Positions 41,850-50,573 of a DNA stretch of 64,000 nucleotides are shown here, piece after piece. This DNA is from Adlercreutzia wanghongyangiae (GTDB taxonomy: Bacteria > Actinomycetota > Coriobacteriia > Coriobacteriales > Eggerthellaceae), in NCBI RefSeq assembly GCF_035989245.1, contig NZ_JAYMFF010000008.1:1-64000 (forward strand), given 5' to 3'. The number at the start of each line of letters is the position of its first letter. Position 1 is the stretch's first letter. A program made the position numbers and the translations under genes. The notes under the pieces were generated by a model. It saw nothing but the letters and a program-made list of their open reading frames with translations. It did no database searches and was not told the DNA's origin.

Positions 41850-42824
41850 CTAGTCTCTCAGCGCTTTGCCGGTGATTTCCAGGAACACGTCGTTCAAGGT
41901 GGGCGGCTCGGCGTACACGCGGCCCAGGGGCAGCCCCGCCGCCGAGAGCACCGCCAGCACGTCTCCCACGTTGTGCGCGCCCTGCTCGCACTGCACGACC
42001 AGCTCCGACTCGGTGTAGGTCACGCGCCGCACATGCGGCAGCGCCTCCAGCTGGCCGCGCGCCCCGTCGGGAAGGGCCGCCACCTCTACGAGAATGCGCT
42101 CGCCGGCGCCGACCATGGCCTTCAGCTCGGCATTGGTGCCCACGGCCACCGAGCGACCCCGGTCCATGATCATGATGCGCGAGCAGATCTCCTCCACCTC
42201 TTCCATGTAGTGGCTCGTGTACACCACGGTGCAGCCCGCCTCGTTCATGGCGCGGATGCCCTCTAAAATGGCGTTGCGGCTCTGGGGGTCCACGGCCACC
42301 GTGGGCTCGTCGAAGAACGCGAGGCGGGGCCTGTGCGCGATGCCGCAGGCGATGTTCAGGCGCCGCAGCAGGCCGCCCGACAGCTTCCGCGGGCGAAACG
42401 ACGCGTAGTCCTCAAGCCCCACGAATGCGATGGCCTCGTCTACCAGGCGTGCCCGCTCGCGGCGGTCGCCCACGTACAGCGCGCAGAAGAAGTCGATGTT
42501 CTCGCGCACGGTAAGCTCCTCGAACAGCGCCACGTTCTGGGGCACCACGCCGATCATGCGCTTCAGATCGTAGCGGGTGGGGCCCATGGGCTGCCCGAAC
42601 AGCGAGATGGAGCCCTTGTCGTAGGTGAGCAGCTGCAGGATGCAGTTGATGGCCGTGGTCTTGCCCGAGCCATTGGGCCCGAGCAGCCCGAATATCTCGC
42701 CCGGGGCAATTGCCAGGTTGAAGTGATCCAGGGCCACCACGTCGCCGTAGCGCTTCACCAGGTTCTCCACCACCACGATATCGCCTGCGGCCCGTGCGCC
42801 GTCGGATGCTGCGCGCTCGTCCAC
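41850..42824 (-). CDS. ABC transporter ATP-binding protein
   Basis: The 324-residue ATPase has Walker A GLLGPNGSGKTTAIN, signature LSGGLLRRLNIACG (GG-L variant), Walker B RLAFFDEPTVAVDP and switch YTSHYMEEVEEI. The C-terminal 80 residues are a regulatory extension seen in ABC-2 exporters. GTG 42824 is selected because GAAGGAAGGAGG is 4 nt upstream; an ATG at 42860 is in frame. It heads the three-gene exporter operon and is divergent from a NarL-type two-component system. Confidence 0.9.
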   Translation of the reverse strand: MDERAASDGARAAGDIVVVENLVKRYGDVVALDHFNLAIAPGEIFGLLGPNGSGKTTAINCILQLLTYDKGSISLFGQPMGPTRYDLKRMIGVVPQNVALFEELTVRENIDFFCALYVGDRRERARLVDEAIAFVGLEDYASFRPRKLSGGLLRRLNIACGIAHRPRLAFFDEPTVAVDPQSRNAILEGIRAMNEAGCTVVYTSHYMEEVEEICSRIMIMDRGRSVAVGTNAELKAMVGAGERILVEVAALPDGARGQLEALPHVRRVTYTESELVVQCEQGAHNVGDVLAVLSAAGLPLGRVYAEPPTLNDVFLEITGKALRD

Positions 42825-42930
42825 GGGGCCTCCTTCCTTCGTCAGGTTCACTGGTTGCATTATTTCAAGGGAGCGGGCGCGGCAGAAGTGCCAAATGTCA
42901 CGGTTTTCGCCTAGCTCGGCGACGCGCCCT

Positions 42931-42936
42931 TATAAT
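42931..42936 (+). promoter_or_regulatory. -10 box placing the transcript start at the kinase ATG
   Basis: A perfect TATAAT ends 6 nt before the ATG at 42943, so transcription should begin at or within a base or two of the start codon. No ribosome site exists upstream. The mRNA is therefore probably leaderless. The -35 region is weak. Confidence 0.6.
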
Positions 42937-42942
42937 GGCCCC

Positions 42943-44061
42943 ATGGATCGCGCCATCGACAACACCGTGCTTCTGGCCCTGGGCATTCCCGTCATGCTCC
43001 TGGCACCGGTCGGGCCTGCAAGCGTCGCCGCGCTGCTTTCGGCCGTGTGCGCGGCCTGCGCCCTGGAACTTGCCCGACGCGCGCCGGTGCGCATCACCGT
43101 GGCCATCGTCTTGCTCGCGGCAGCGGCGGTCGTACCCCCGCTGGGCGCTTTCGCAGCGATCGCGGCCTACGCTGCCTGGGCCTTCCACCTGCGCGGCCTG
43201 CGCTGGGCGTGGCCGCTTCCGCTCGCCTGCACTGCGGCGGCGGGGCATTTCACCCTGGCCGCAGCCGCGCTGGCCTTAGGACTGCTCGCCTGCCTTATGG
43301 GATGGCGCGCCCGGCGAAACGCCGAGGAGCGGGAACGTTTACGCTCGCTGCGCGATGCCGTGCAGGAAGAACGGCTCGTCCTTGCCGAGCGCGCCCGCGA
43401 CCTGGCCGAACGGCAGGATCTGGAAGTTAACTGCGCGGTACTCGATGAGCGGGCGCGCATTGCGCGCGAGATCCACGACAACGTGGGGCATCTGCTCACC
43501 CGCTCGGTGCTGCAGGTGCAGGCCGCCGGCGTGGCCCACGGAGCCGATGCGCCCGTGGCCCGCGATTTGGATGCGGTGACGGCAACCCTGCACGAGGCCC
43601 TGGACACCGTGCGCGCCTCGGTGCACGACCTGCACGACGCGGCCCTCGATACGCGCACGGCCCTGGAGGCGCTGGTCGCGGAGTTCCCGGGTGTTGCCGG
43701 CACCCTCTCGTTTCAGGCCGGCGCCCTGCCGCGGCCCATAGGCCTCGCCGTGCTCGCCATCGTCCGCGAGGCCCTCTCCAACGCCGCAAGCCACGGGCAG
43801 GCGCGCCATGCCACGGTGCGCGTCACGGAATTTCCCCGCTTCTACCAGCTTGTCGTGGAAGACGACGGGCGCGCTGGCAGTGCGAGCGCGGGCAGTGCGG
43901 CCTCGACCGATGCGAGCGCAGCGGCTGCGGGCCTCGGACTCACTTCCATGGCCGAGCGGGCGCACGCCCTCGGAGGCACCTTCTCCTTCACGCCGCTTGC
44001 CGCCCCGCGCACGGGCAGCCGCGTGTTCGCCACCTTCCCCAAGCCCCAGGAGGACGCATGA
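42943..44061 (+). CDS. NarL-type sensor histidine kinase
   Basis: The 372-residue kinase has five or six N-terminal membrane helices (1-115), a HisKA_3 dimerisation box with the phosphorylated His in ARIAREIHDNVGHLLTRS (about 171-188), and an HATPase with VREALSNAASHGQARHATV and GLGLTSMAERAHALGG. It should sense a membrane signal and phosphorylate the LuxR-type response regulator whose ATG overlaps its stop. The divergent ABC-2 exporter is the likely target, as in LiaRS-like modules. Confidence 0.9.
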   Translation: MDRAIDNTVLLALGIPVMLLAPVGPASVAALLSAVCAACALELARRAPVRITVAIVLLAAAAVVPPLGAFAAIAAYAAWAFHLRGLRWAWPLPLACTAAAGHFTLAAAALALGLLACLMGWRARRNAEERERLRSLRDAVQEERLVLAERARDLAERQDLEVNCAVLDERARIAREIHDNVGHLLTRSVLQVQAAGVAHGADAPVARDLDAVTATLHEALDTVRASVHDLHDAALDTRTALEALVAEFPGVAGTLSFQAGALPRPIGLAVLAIVREALSNAASHGQARHATVRVTEFPRFYQLVVEDDGRAGSASAGSAASTDASAAAAGLGLTSMAERAHALGGTFSFTPLAAPRTGSRVFATFPKPQEDA

Positions 44062-44759
44062 ACGCCGAGACCAGTAGCACCCGCAGCACCGGCAACGCCG
44101 ACACCAACCGCCCCGGCAACTGCACCGGCAACGCCCACGCCATCACCGTGATCCTCGTCGACGATGACCCGCTCATCGTGCAGTCGCTGCGCACCATCCT
44201 GGAGGCCCGCGACGCCGTGCAGGTGGTGGGCACGAGCACCGAGGGCTGCGCGGCCGCAGGCCTGTACGCCGCAAGCCGTCCCGACATCGCGCTGCTGGAC
44301 ATCCGCATGCCGCATACGTCGGGCCTGGCCGCGGCCGAGCGCATCCTGGCTAGCGACCCCGATGCCCGCGTCGTGTTCCTCACCACCTTCGCCGACGACG
44401 ACTACATCGTGCGCGCCCTGGCCCTGGGCGCCCGCGGCTACCTCATCAAGCAGGATGTCGCCACCCTGGAAGGCGCCCTGCGCGCCGTGATGGACGGGCA
44501 GATCGTCATGGGAGCCGAGGTGAGCGGGCGCGTAGGGGCGCTCGCGGGCCGCAGCCTGGAAGGCGGCAGCGCCCTGGCCGGCAGCCTAACCGAGCGCGAG
44601 CGCGAGGTGGCCGAGCTTATTGCCGAGGGGCTCGACAACCGCGAGATAGCCGCCGCGCTGTACCTGTCCGAGGGAACCGTGCGCAACCACATCTCGGCCA
44701 TCCTGCAGAAATGCGGCCTGCGCAACCGTACGCAAATCGCCATCGCCTGGTGGCGCTAG
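44058..44759 (+). CDS. NarL/FixJ-family response regulator
   Basis: The 233-residue protein has a receiver domain with VILVDDDPLIV, the phospho-acceptor Asp in IALLDIRMPHTSG and the switch Lys in GYLIKQDV. A LuxR helix-turn-helix ends it (LTEREREVAELIAEGLDNRE, then SEGTVRNHISAILQKCGLRN). A 28-residue Ser/Thr/Asn/Gly stretch precedes the receiver. The ATGA overlap with the kinase gene shows translational coupling. Confidence 0.93.
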   Translation: MNAETSSTRSTGNADTNRPGNCTGNAHAITVILVDDDPLIVQSLRTILEARDAVQVVGTSTEGCAAAGLYAASRPDIALLDIRMPHTSGLAAAERILASDPDARVVFLTTFADDDYIVRALALGARGYLIKQDVATLEGALRAVMDGQIVMGAEVSGRVGALAGRSLEGGSALAGSLTEREREVAELIAEGLDNREIAAALYLSEGTVRNHISAILQKCGLRNRTQIAIAWWR

Positions 44760-44920
44760 CAACGAGCCGTCACCTCGGCCCCTGCGCCCGTCAGCCTGGC
44801 TCCCTTCGCCGCTTCGCTATCGCGACCGCCAGCCGGATGCGCACCGGGCGCCCCTCACCGCCCGACACCCTGCAATTTCGTGCAAGAAATCGGCGGCGGA
44901 ACGCCTATCATGGTCACGTT

Positions 44921-45703
44921 ATGGAAGCAGCCCCCGCCCCACATACCGAATCGGTGCGCCGTACCCTGAACGGCACGATTGAGCTGCGCCGCTTCGCCGG
45001 CCTCGACCAACCGTTCGCGCCCCATGCCCACGATTACCCGGTCATCGGCCTTATGCGGCAGGGACACCGCCTCATGGAATGCAACCGGCGGCGCTACCGT
45101 CTGGGGCCGGGGCACCTGCTGGCCCTGAACCCCGGCGACGCCCACGGCTGCACGCAGGAGGGCGCCTCCCCTCTCGCCTACGACAGCGTGGCCCTCATCG
45201 GCATTCCCGACTGCCCGCCGCTCGCCGGCCCCGTTGCGAACGACCCCGAGGCCGCGGCGTACATGGGCGCTGTCGTCGCGTTCATGGAAGCGCCCGAGCC
45301 CGATAACGCACGCATCGAGGAGGCGCTCTGCCTGCTCGTGGGACGGCTCGCGTCAGCGCCGGCAACGGCGCCCGACGACCGCGCGGCACAGTCCATGGCC
45401 GCATATTTGCGCGACCACGCGTCGCAGAGCGTGCGCCTGGAAGAGGTGGCCCAGGCCGCCGGCCTCGACAAGTACCGCGCCCTGCGAACCTTCAGCAGCA
45501 CCTTCGGCCTCACGCCCATGCGCTACCTGGCATCCCTGCGGGTGGAACGGGCCCGCGAGCTTCTGGTCGCCGGGGCGAGCTGCGCCGAGGCCGCCTGCGC
45601 GGCCGGCTTCTCCGACCAGGCCCACCTGACGCGCGCCTTCAAGGAGCGGCTGGGCACGACGCCGGGCCGCTACCAGCGCGCCGTGAGGGGGAACGCGCGA
45701 TGA
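44921..45703 (+). CDS. AraC-family transcriptional regulator
   Basis: The 260-residue protein has an AraC-type cupin (about 20-100: FAPHAHDYPVIGLM, LNPGDAHGCTQE) and a C-terminal double helix-turn-helix (RLEEVAQAAGLDKYRALRTF and AACAAGFSDQAHLTRAFKER). A TATCAT -10 lies only 11 nt before the ATG, leaving almost no leader and no ribosome site. ATTTC-gtgcaa-GAAAT (44875-44890) could be its own operator. Its stop overlaps the following exporter gene (ATGA), so it probably controls it in response to a small amino-acid-like ligand. Confidence 0.87.
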   Translation: MEAAPAPHTESVRRTLNGTIELRRFAGLDQPFAPHAHDYPVIGLMRQGHRLMECNRRRYRLGPGHLLALNPGDAHGCTQEGASPLAYDSVALIGIPDCPPLAGPVANDPEAAAYMGAVVAFMEAPEPDNARIEEALCLLVGRLASAPATAPDDRAAQSMAAYLRDHASQSVRLEEVAQAAGLDKYRALRTFSSTFGLTPMRYLASLRVERARELLVAGASCAEAACAAGFSDQAHLTRAFKERLGTTPGRYQRAVRGNAR

Positions 45704-46572
45704 AGGCCCATGCGTTGGCGGCGCTCACAGTGTTCGTGTGGGGCATCACCTTCGTGTCCACCAAGGTGCTCCTCGTTGACTTCGCGCCCGTATGGATCCT
45801 GTTCGTCCGTTTCGCCCTGGGCTTTCTCGCCCTGTGCTGCGCGCGCCCGCACCTGCTGCGCTTGCAAGAGCGGCACCACGAGCGGCTCTTCGCCCTGGCG
45901 GGACTTGCGGGCGTGGCCTGCTACTTCCTCATGGAGAACGTAGCACTCACCTTCACGAGCGCCACCGCCGTGGGGGTCATCGTGGCCACCTCTCCGCTCT
46001 TCTGCGCCCTCATGAGCTGGGCGCGCGGAAATCGCGGGGCCCTCACCGTTCGCTTCGTTGTCGGTTTCGCGCTGGCCATGGCAGGCATCGCGCTCGTCAG
46101 CTTCGCAAGCGGCGGCGCCATCGGCGGCAGCCCGCTCGCCAACCTCGCAGGGTGCAGCCTCGCGCTGGGCGCGGCGCTCGTGTGGGCCGCCTACTCCACC
46201 ATCGTCGCGCGCATCGCCGAGGCCGGCTACGAAACTCTGGCCTCCACCAAGCGCATCTTCGCCTGGGGCCTTCTGTTCATGCTGCCGGCGCTGCCCTTCG
46301 GAGGGCCGCTGCCAAATGCGGCGGCGCTTACCGACCCCGTCAACCTGGCCAACCTGGCCTTCCTCGGCCTGGGAGCCTCGGCCGCCTGCTTTGCCACCTG
46401 GGGATTCGCCGTGAAGCATTTGGGCGCCGTCACCACAAGCACCTACATCTATCTCGTGCCGGCCGTCACCGCCGTCACCTCGGTCATCGTGCTCGGCGAG
46501 CCCTTCACCGCCCCCATAGCCGCCGGCCTCGTCCTCACCATCGCCGGCCTCGTGCTGTCGAACCGCCCCTGA
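45700..46572 (+). CDS. EamA/DMT-family transporter
   Basis: The 290-residue protein has ten membrane helices in two EamA halves (WGITFVSTKVLLVDFAPVW near the start; YIYLVPAVTAVTSVIVLGEPF near the end). EamA proteins export amino acids or related metabolites. Its ATG overlaps the araC-type regulator stop, so regulator and exporter are one unit. It ends 30 nt from a convergent second EamA gene, which is not closely similar. Confidence 0.9.
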   Translation: MKAHALAALTVFVWGITFVSTKVLLVDFAPVWILFVRFALGFLALCCARPHLLRLQERHHERLFALAGLAGVACYFLMENVALTFTSATAVGVIVATSPLFCALMSWARGNRGALTVRFVVGFALAMAGIALVSFASGGAIGGSPLANLAGCSLALGAALVWAAYSTIVARIAEAGYETLASTKRIFAWGLLFMLPALPFGGPLPNAAALTDPVNLANLAFLGLGASAACFATWGFAVKHLGAVTTSTYIYLVPAVTAVTSVIVLGEPFTAPIAAGLVLTIAGLVLSNRP

Positions 46573-46602
46573 CAAACGCTCCTTGCAGGAGGGCTTCTGC
46601 TA

Positions 46603-47625
46603 TTAGGCGGCCATGCGGTCCTTGCGGCGGCCGGGCACGAGCAGCCGCGGGCGCGGCATGACGCGCGGGGAGACGGCGGCAGGAGCGGCCGCCAGGGCGC
46701 CGGGTGTCGGAGACGGCACGGGAGCAGCGGGGGCAGCCGGCGCGTCCTTGCGGCCGTCCACGTAAGTGGCGGCCACCACCGTGCCCACGATGAGCGCCGC
46801 GCCGGCCAGGCCCACCGGCGTAAGCGTCTCGCCCAGGAACAAATAGGCGAACAGAGCCGTGAACACCGGCTCGCCCGTGAGCAGCAGCGACACCGTGGTA
46901 GAGGTGAGGCGGCTCAGCGCCAGGCTCTGCAGGAAGAACGCCAGGCAGGTGGACAGCAGGGCCAAAAACGCGATGATGCCCCAGGCCACCGGTTGCACCG
47001 CCGCCACGTTCAGCGCCGGCTCCCACAGAAGCGCGCAGCCCAGGCACAGCGCGAAGGCCACGGCGATCTGCGTGCCCGCCACGGTGACGGCGTCCAGCTC
47101 GGCCAGGGCCTGCTTGCCGAACACGAGCGCACCGGCCAGCGCCACCGAAGACGCCAGCGCCATCAGCTCGCCCGGGCCCACCGCAAGGCTTCCGCCCTGG
47201 CTGCACAGCAAATACAGGCCGCCGGCCACGCCCACCTGGAAGGGAATGACAGCCCGCGGGTAGCGCCCGCGCTCCACCAGCGTGGAGAGGAAAGGCGCGA
47301 ACACCACCGGCAGCGCCACGAGGAAGCCCACGTTGGTGGCGGTGGTAAGGTCGAGCGCCACGTTGCAGCACAGATACGACACCGCCATGCACGCAGCCTG
47401 GGGCAGCCACGTGCGCACGCGCACCTTCCGCAGACCGCGCGCCATGCGACGGCCGAAGAAGAGGGCGAACACCACCGTGGCCAGGCCGAAGCGGACAGCC
47501 AGACACCACAGGGGCGTGATGGACTCGTAGGCGAACTTCGTCACGGCGCTTCCCGATCCGAAGATGACCACTTCAATGAGCACGAAGGCCACAAACGGCC
47601 AGCGTGCTTGCTTCCAATGGCTCAT
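46603..47625 (-). CDS. EamA/DMT-family transporter
   Basis: The 340-residue protein has ten membrane helices, with VIFGSGSAVTKFAYESITPLW at the first EamA repeat and SLLLTGEPVFTALFAYLFLGE at the second, then a 60-residue Pro/Ala/Arg tail on the cytoplasmic side. ATG 47625 follows AAAGGAGGAGCC. It is divergent from a LysR gene with which it shares a 245-bp regulatory region, a common arrangement for an exporter and its activator. Confidence 0.88.
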   Translation of the reverse strand: MSHWKQARWPFVAFVLIEVVIFGSGSAVTKFAYESITPLWCLAVRFGLATVVFALFFGRRMARGLRKVRVRTWLPQAACMAVSYLCCNVALDLTTATNVGFLVALPVVFAPFLSTLVERGRYPRAVIPFQVGVAGGLYLLCSQGGSLAVGPGELMALASSVALAGALVFGKQALAELDAVTVAGTQIAVAFALCLGCALLWEPALNVAAVQPVAWGIIAFLALLSTCLAFFLQSLALSRLTSTTVSLLLTGEPVFTALFAYLFLGETLTPVGLAGAALIVGTVVAATYVDGRKDAPAAPAAPVPSPTPGALAAAPAAVSPRVMPRPRLLVPGRRKDRMAA

Positions 47626-47759
47626 GGCTCCTCCTTTCGGCCTCATCGCGCGGGGCACCTCGTCGGCGCAGGGCCGCCGTCCCAGCAGCCGCCCGCTCCA
47701 AAGCGCACGATTCCAAGCCCCCGCAAGGGCGTTTTCTTTCTGGATTAGGAACGATTGAC

Positions 47760-47843
47760 ATACTAATCTCGTCACCAATGAAAGTAAAACGAGACTTCTT
47801 GTAAAACTTTTCAAGAAAGTCTTATACTGGTGCAACTGCACCA
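47760..47843. promoter_or_regulatory. back-to-back promoters and palindrome between the DMT exporter and LysR genes
   Basis: Minus strand: TTTACT (47783-47788), 17 bp, TAGTAT (47760-47765) for the exporter. Plus strand: TTGTAA (47799-47804), 18 bp, TATACT (47823-47828) for lysR. TGGTGCA-ac-TGCACCA (47828-47843) is a perfect 7-bp dyad beginning at the last -10 base, well placed for autorepression by the LysR protein. Confidence 0.6.
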
Positions 47844-47870
47844 CAAAACGAGGCGACAAGGAGGCCCGCT

Positions 47871-48770
47871 GTGGCCAATCAGAAATACGATGCGTTCCTG
47901 ACGGTGGCGCGCCTTGGAAGCTTCAAGGCAGCCGCCGAGGAATTGGGCTATACCCAGGCGGGAATCAGCTATCTGGTGAACGCGCTGGAAAAGGAGCTCG
48001 GCCTCACCTTGTTCGTGCGCGAGTACGGCGGGGTGCATCTGACCGGCGAGGGGCGCGAGGTGCTCGGCCTTGTGCAGGCGATCAACGCCGACGAGCACGC
48101 ACTTGCCACCCGCGTGCGCGAGCTGAACGACCTCGAAGGGGGCCTCGTGCGCGTGGGCTCGTTCACGAGCGTGGCCATCGAGTGGTTCCCCGGCATCGCC
48201 AAGGCGTTCTTGGACCGGTATCCGAAAATCGACCTGAAGCTTTTGTGCGTGGACGACGAGGAGGAGCTGCTGGATGCCGCCTGGGAGGGCCGCGCCGACT
48301 GCGCGTTCTCCGTCGCGCCTCAGAAGCGAAACCTGGACGCAGTGCCGCTGCACACCGATCCCCTGCTTGTGGTACTGCCGCCCGACCATCCCCTGGCCGA
48401 CGCCCCCGTGTTCCCCACCGAGGCCCTGGCCAGCGAGCCCTACATCCAGCTGCAGGGCAACGCGCGCCCCTCCGAGATGGAGGCCCTGTTCGAGGCCAAC
48501 GGCGTGACCCCCAGCGTGCGCTTCACCGTGGACTCCGACTACGCCGTCATGTCCATGGTAAGCGCCGGGCTGGGCTTCTCGGTGCTGCCGAGCCTCATCC
48601 TGCGGCGCACGCTGTTTCCCTTGGCCGTGCTGCCGGCCGAGCGCGAATGCGCCCGCGAGATATCGCTGGCGGTACGGTCGCAGGACACCGCCTCGGCGGC
48701 CACCCGCGCCTTCGCCGAAGTCACCCGCCAATGGGTGGCCGAGCAGTACCCGAGCGCCATGGCCCGCTAG
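47871..48770 (+). CDS. LysR-family transcriptional regulator
   Basis: The 299-residue protein has a winged helix-turn-helix at 1-60 (LTVARLGSFKAAAEELGYTQ, then NALEKELGLTLFVR) and a two-lobed effector domain. GTG 47871 follows AAGGAGG with 6 nt. It is divergent from the EamA exporter and probably controls it. The gene is convergent with the OmpR-type kinase gene; 7 bp separate the stops. Confidence 0.9.
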   Translation: MANQKYDAFLTVARLGSFKAAAEELGYTQAGISYLVNALEKELGLTLFVREYGGVHLTGEGREVLGLVQAINADEHALATRVRELNDLEGGLVRVGSFTSVAIEWFPGIAKAFLDRYPKIDLKLLCVDDEEELLDAAWEGRADCAFSVAPQKRNLDAVPLHTDPLLVVLPPDHPLADAPVFPTEALASEPYIQLQGNARPSEMEALFEANGVTPSVRFTVDSDYAVMSMVSAGLGFSVLPSLILRRTLFPLAVLPAERECAREISLAVRSQDTASAATRAFAEVTRQWVAEQYPSAMAR

Positions 48771-48777
48771 CCCCCGC

Positions 48778-49725
48778 TCAGCGACAGCTGCCGGACAGCG
48801 TCACCGCGAAGGTGGCATCGGCAACAGAGGCTTCCAGTGCCAGACCCGAAGCACGTGCCAGGCCGAAGGCGATGGCCAGCCCCAGCCCGCTGCCGCCTGC
48901 GCGGCGTGAGGCGTCGCCGCGATAGAAGCGCTCGAACAGACGGCCCTCGTCCACCCCGTCCAAGCCCTCGGCGCGGTTCGACACCGCCAAGACGAATCGA
49001 TAACCGGCCGGCGCAGTGCCGCCAGGCAACATCGACTCCGCATCGTCGCCAACCGTCGCAGCGTCGCACAACCTCAGCTCTATCACGGGCGCGGCGCAGC
49101 CGTGGCGCAGGCAGTTCGCGAGCAGATTCTCCACGATGCGCCCCAAGGCCCCAGGGTCAACCTCGGCCACCACGCCCTCGGCAAGCGACACCGCGGGCTC
49201 CCAACTGCGCGCCACGAAGGCGGGATACAGCTCGGCCAGCACCCCGGCCACCAACTCGCCGACATCCACCGGCTCCTGCGCCAACTCACGACCGCCGTCA
49301 TCCACCTTCGCAAACTCGAAGAGGGCATCCACAAGCCCCCTCATCGCGCCCAGACGCTCGGCGGCGGCCGCCACGCACTCGTCGCGCTCCTCATCACCAG
49401 CCGCCACGCCATACAGCTGCAGGAAGCCCTGAGCGCCGGCCAGCGGCGTGCGCACGTCGTGGGAGAACGACGCCAGGTTCTCTCCCAGAAGCCGCCGCTC
49501 CTCGGCCGCTTCCCGACGCGCGGCATCGGCCTCGTCGATAAGCCCGTTGGCCTCCCGCGCCAAGGCCCGGGCTGCCGGCGTGGGGAACCTGAGCCGCAGC
49601 CGCCGCAGATCGCGCCCGCGCACGGCCAGAGCGTCGGCCATCGCACGCATCTGACGCTCAGTGGCCGCCACGTACCCCACCAGCGCCACCGCCAGCAGCA
49701 GGCAAAGCGCGCCCAGCCAGATCAC
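48778..49725 (-). CDS. OmpR-type sensor histidine kinase
   Basis: The 315-residue kinase has a single N-terminal membrane helix (about 2-20), a short coiled stretch, the H-box LASFSHDVRTPLAGAQGF and an HATPase with VENLLANCLRHG, FERFYRGDASRRAGG and GSGLGLAIAFGLA. No outer sensing domain is present, so it probably senses through its membrane partner, as in intramembrane-sensing kinases of BcrAB-type modules. GTG 49725 overlaps the permease stop in a GTGA. Confidence 0.9.
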   Translation of the reverse strand: MIWLGALCLLLAVALVGYVAATERQMRAMADALAVRGRDLRRLRLRFPTPAARALAREANGLIDEADAARREAAEERRLLGENLASFSHDVRTPLAGAQGFLQLYGVAAGDEERDECVAAAAERLGAMRGLVDALFEFAKVDDGGRELAQEPVDVGELVAGVLAELYPAFVARSWEPAVSLAEGVVAEVDPGALGRIVENLLANCLRHGCAAPVIELRLCDAATVGDDAESMLPGGTAPAGYRFVLAVSNRAEGLDGVDEGRLFERFYRGDASRRAGGSGLGLAIAFGLARASGLALEASVADATFAVTLSGSCR

Positions 49726-50573
49726 AGGGCCCTCCTTCTCACCGCGAACCACGCCACCGCAATCGCCACTGCTGCCAGCAGGGCCACCGGAGCCACATCG
49801 GCCGCCGTCGGGGTAGCGCCCTCGCCCATCATCCACTGCAGCTGAGCCGCGGGCAACCACGAGGGCAGCATCGCCGGGCTGTCGAAGAACGCCGCTGCCA
49901 CCCCCGACGCGCCCGGCAGCGCGGGAAGTCCCGCCAGCTGCGCCACCTGGTCCGCAATCACGTACCCGTTCGCCAGCAGTATCTCGAACTGGCCCGTTCC
50001 CAACAGAAGGGCTGCCAGCAGCGTGGGCCCGAGCCGCTTCGTCGCTGCCGCCACGGCTATCGTGAGCATCCCGTATCCTTCCAGAGCGAGCACCATCTGC
50101 GCAGCCCACCGTGCAAAGCGGCCCATCTCGTCGCCCACACCCAGCAGCGGAAACCAGGGAATAACAGCCCGTACCGCCACCCAGGCAACGACGATGAACA
50201 GCAGCGTAATCAGCGCTACCGTAAGCGCCGAAGCCAGCACGTAATCGCGCCGGAACGAAGGTGCGGCGGCCAGCGACCGGCACGCGCCCTCCCGCCACTC
50301 CTCGGCGAACAGCGATGCCACGAGCAGCAGCACGAGCGTCAGCAGGAAGTAACCGACGCCGCCCTTGCCCAAATACGCCCCTGCATCCAAGTTCACCTTC
50401 ACGCCGTCCTGACCGATCGGCGGGATGCCGTCGAAATAGCCCTCCTGCCCATGGTAGTTCTGCCCAACGGAAACCATATCCCACGCCATGATGACGGCGA
50501 ACGTGATAAGCAGCCCCCAGAACGCGCGATTGCGAACAATGCGATACCACTGGGCACGCAAGACATTAAGCAT
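49722..50573 (-). CDS. ABC transporter permease (BcrB-like)
   Basis: The 283-residue protein has six membrane helices, with a first helix at 16-34 after RAQWYRIVRNRAFW, typical of ABC-2 permeases of peptide-antibiotic exporters. ATG 50573 is chosen because it overlaps the ATPase stop by 8 nt and begins at the first basic-then-hydrophobic segment. It forms an exporter with the ATPase encoded upstream. Confidence 0.82.
   Translation of the reverse strand: MLNVLRAQWYRIVRNRAFWGLLITFAVIMAWDMVSVGQNYHGQEGYFDGIPPIGQDGVKVNLDAGAYLGKGGVGYFLLTLVLLLVASLFAEEWREGACRSLAAAPSFRRDYVLASALTVALITLLFIVVAWVAVRAVIPWFPLLGVGDEMGRFARWAAQMVLALEGYGMLTIAVAAATKRLGPTLLAALLLGTGQFEILLANGYVIADQVAQLAGLPALPGASGVAAAFFDSPAMLPSWLPAAQLQWMMGEGATPTAADVAPVALLAAVAIAVAWFAVRRRAL

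Noticed and set aside
44529..44555. further GTAG-REP copy in the response-regulator gene
   Set aside because: GTAGGGG occurs, but no 9-bp palindrome follows.
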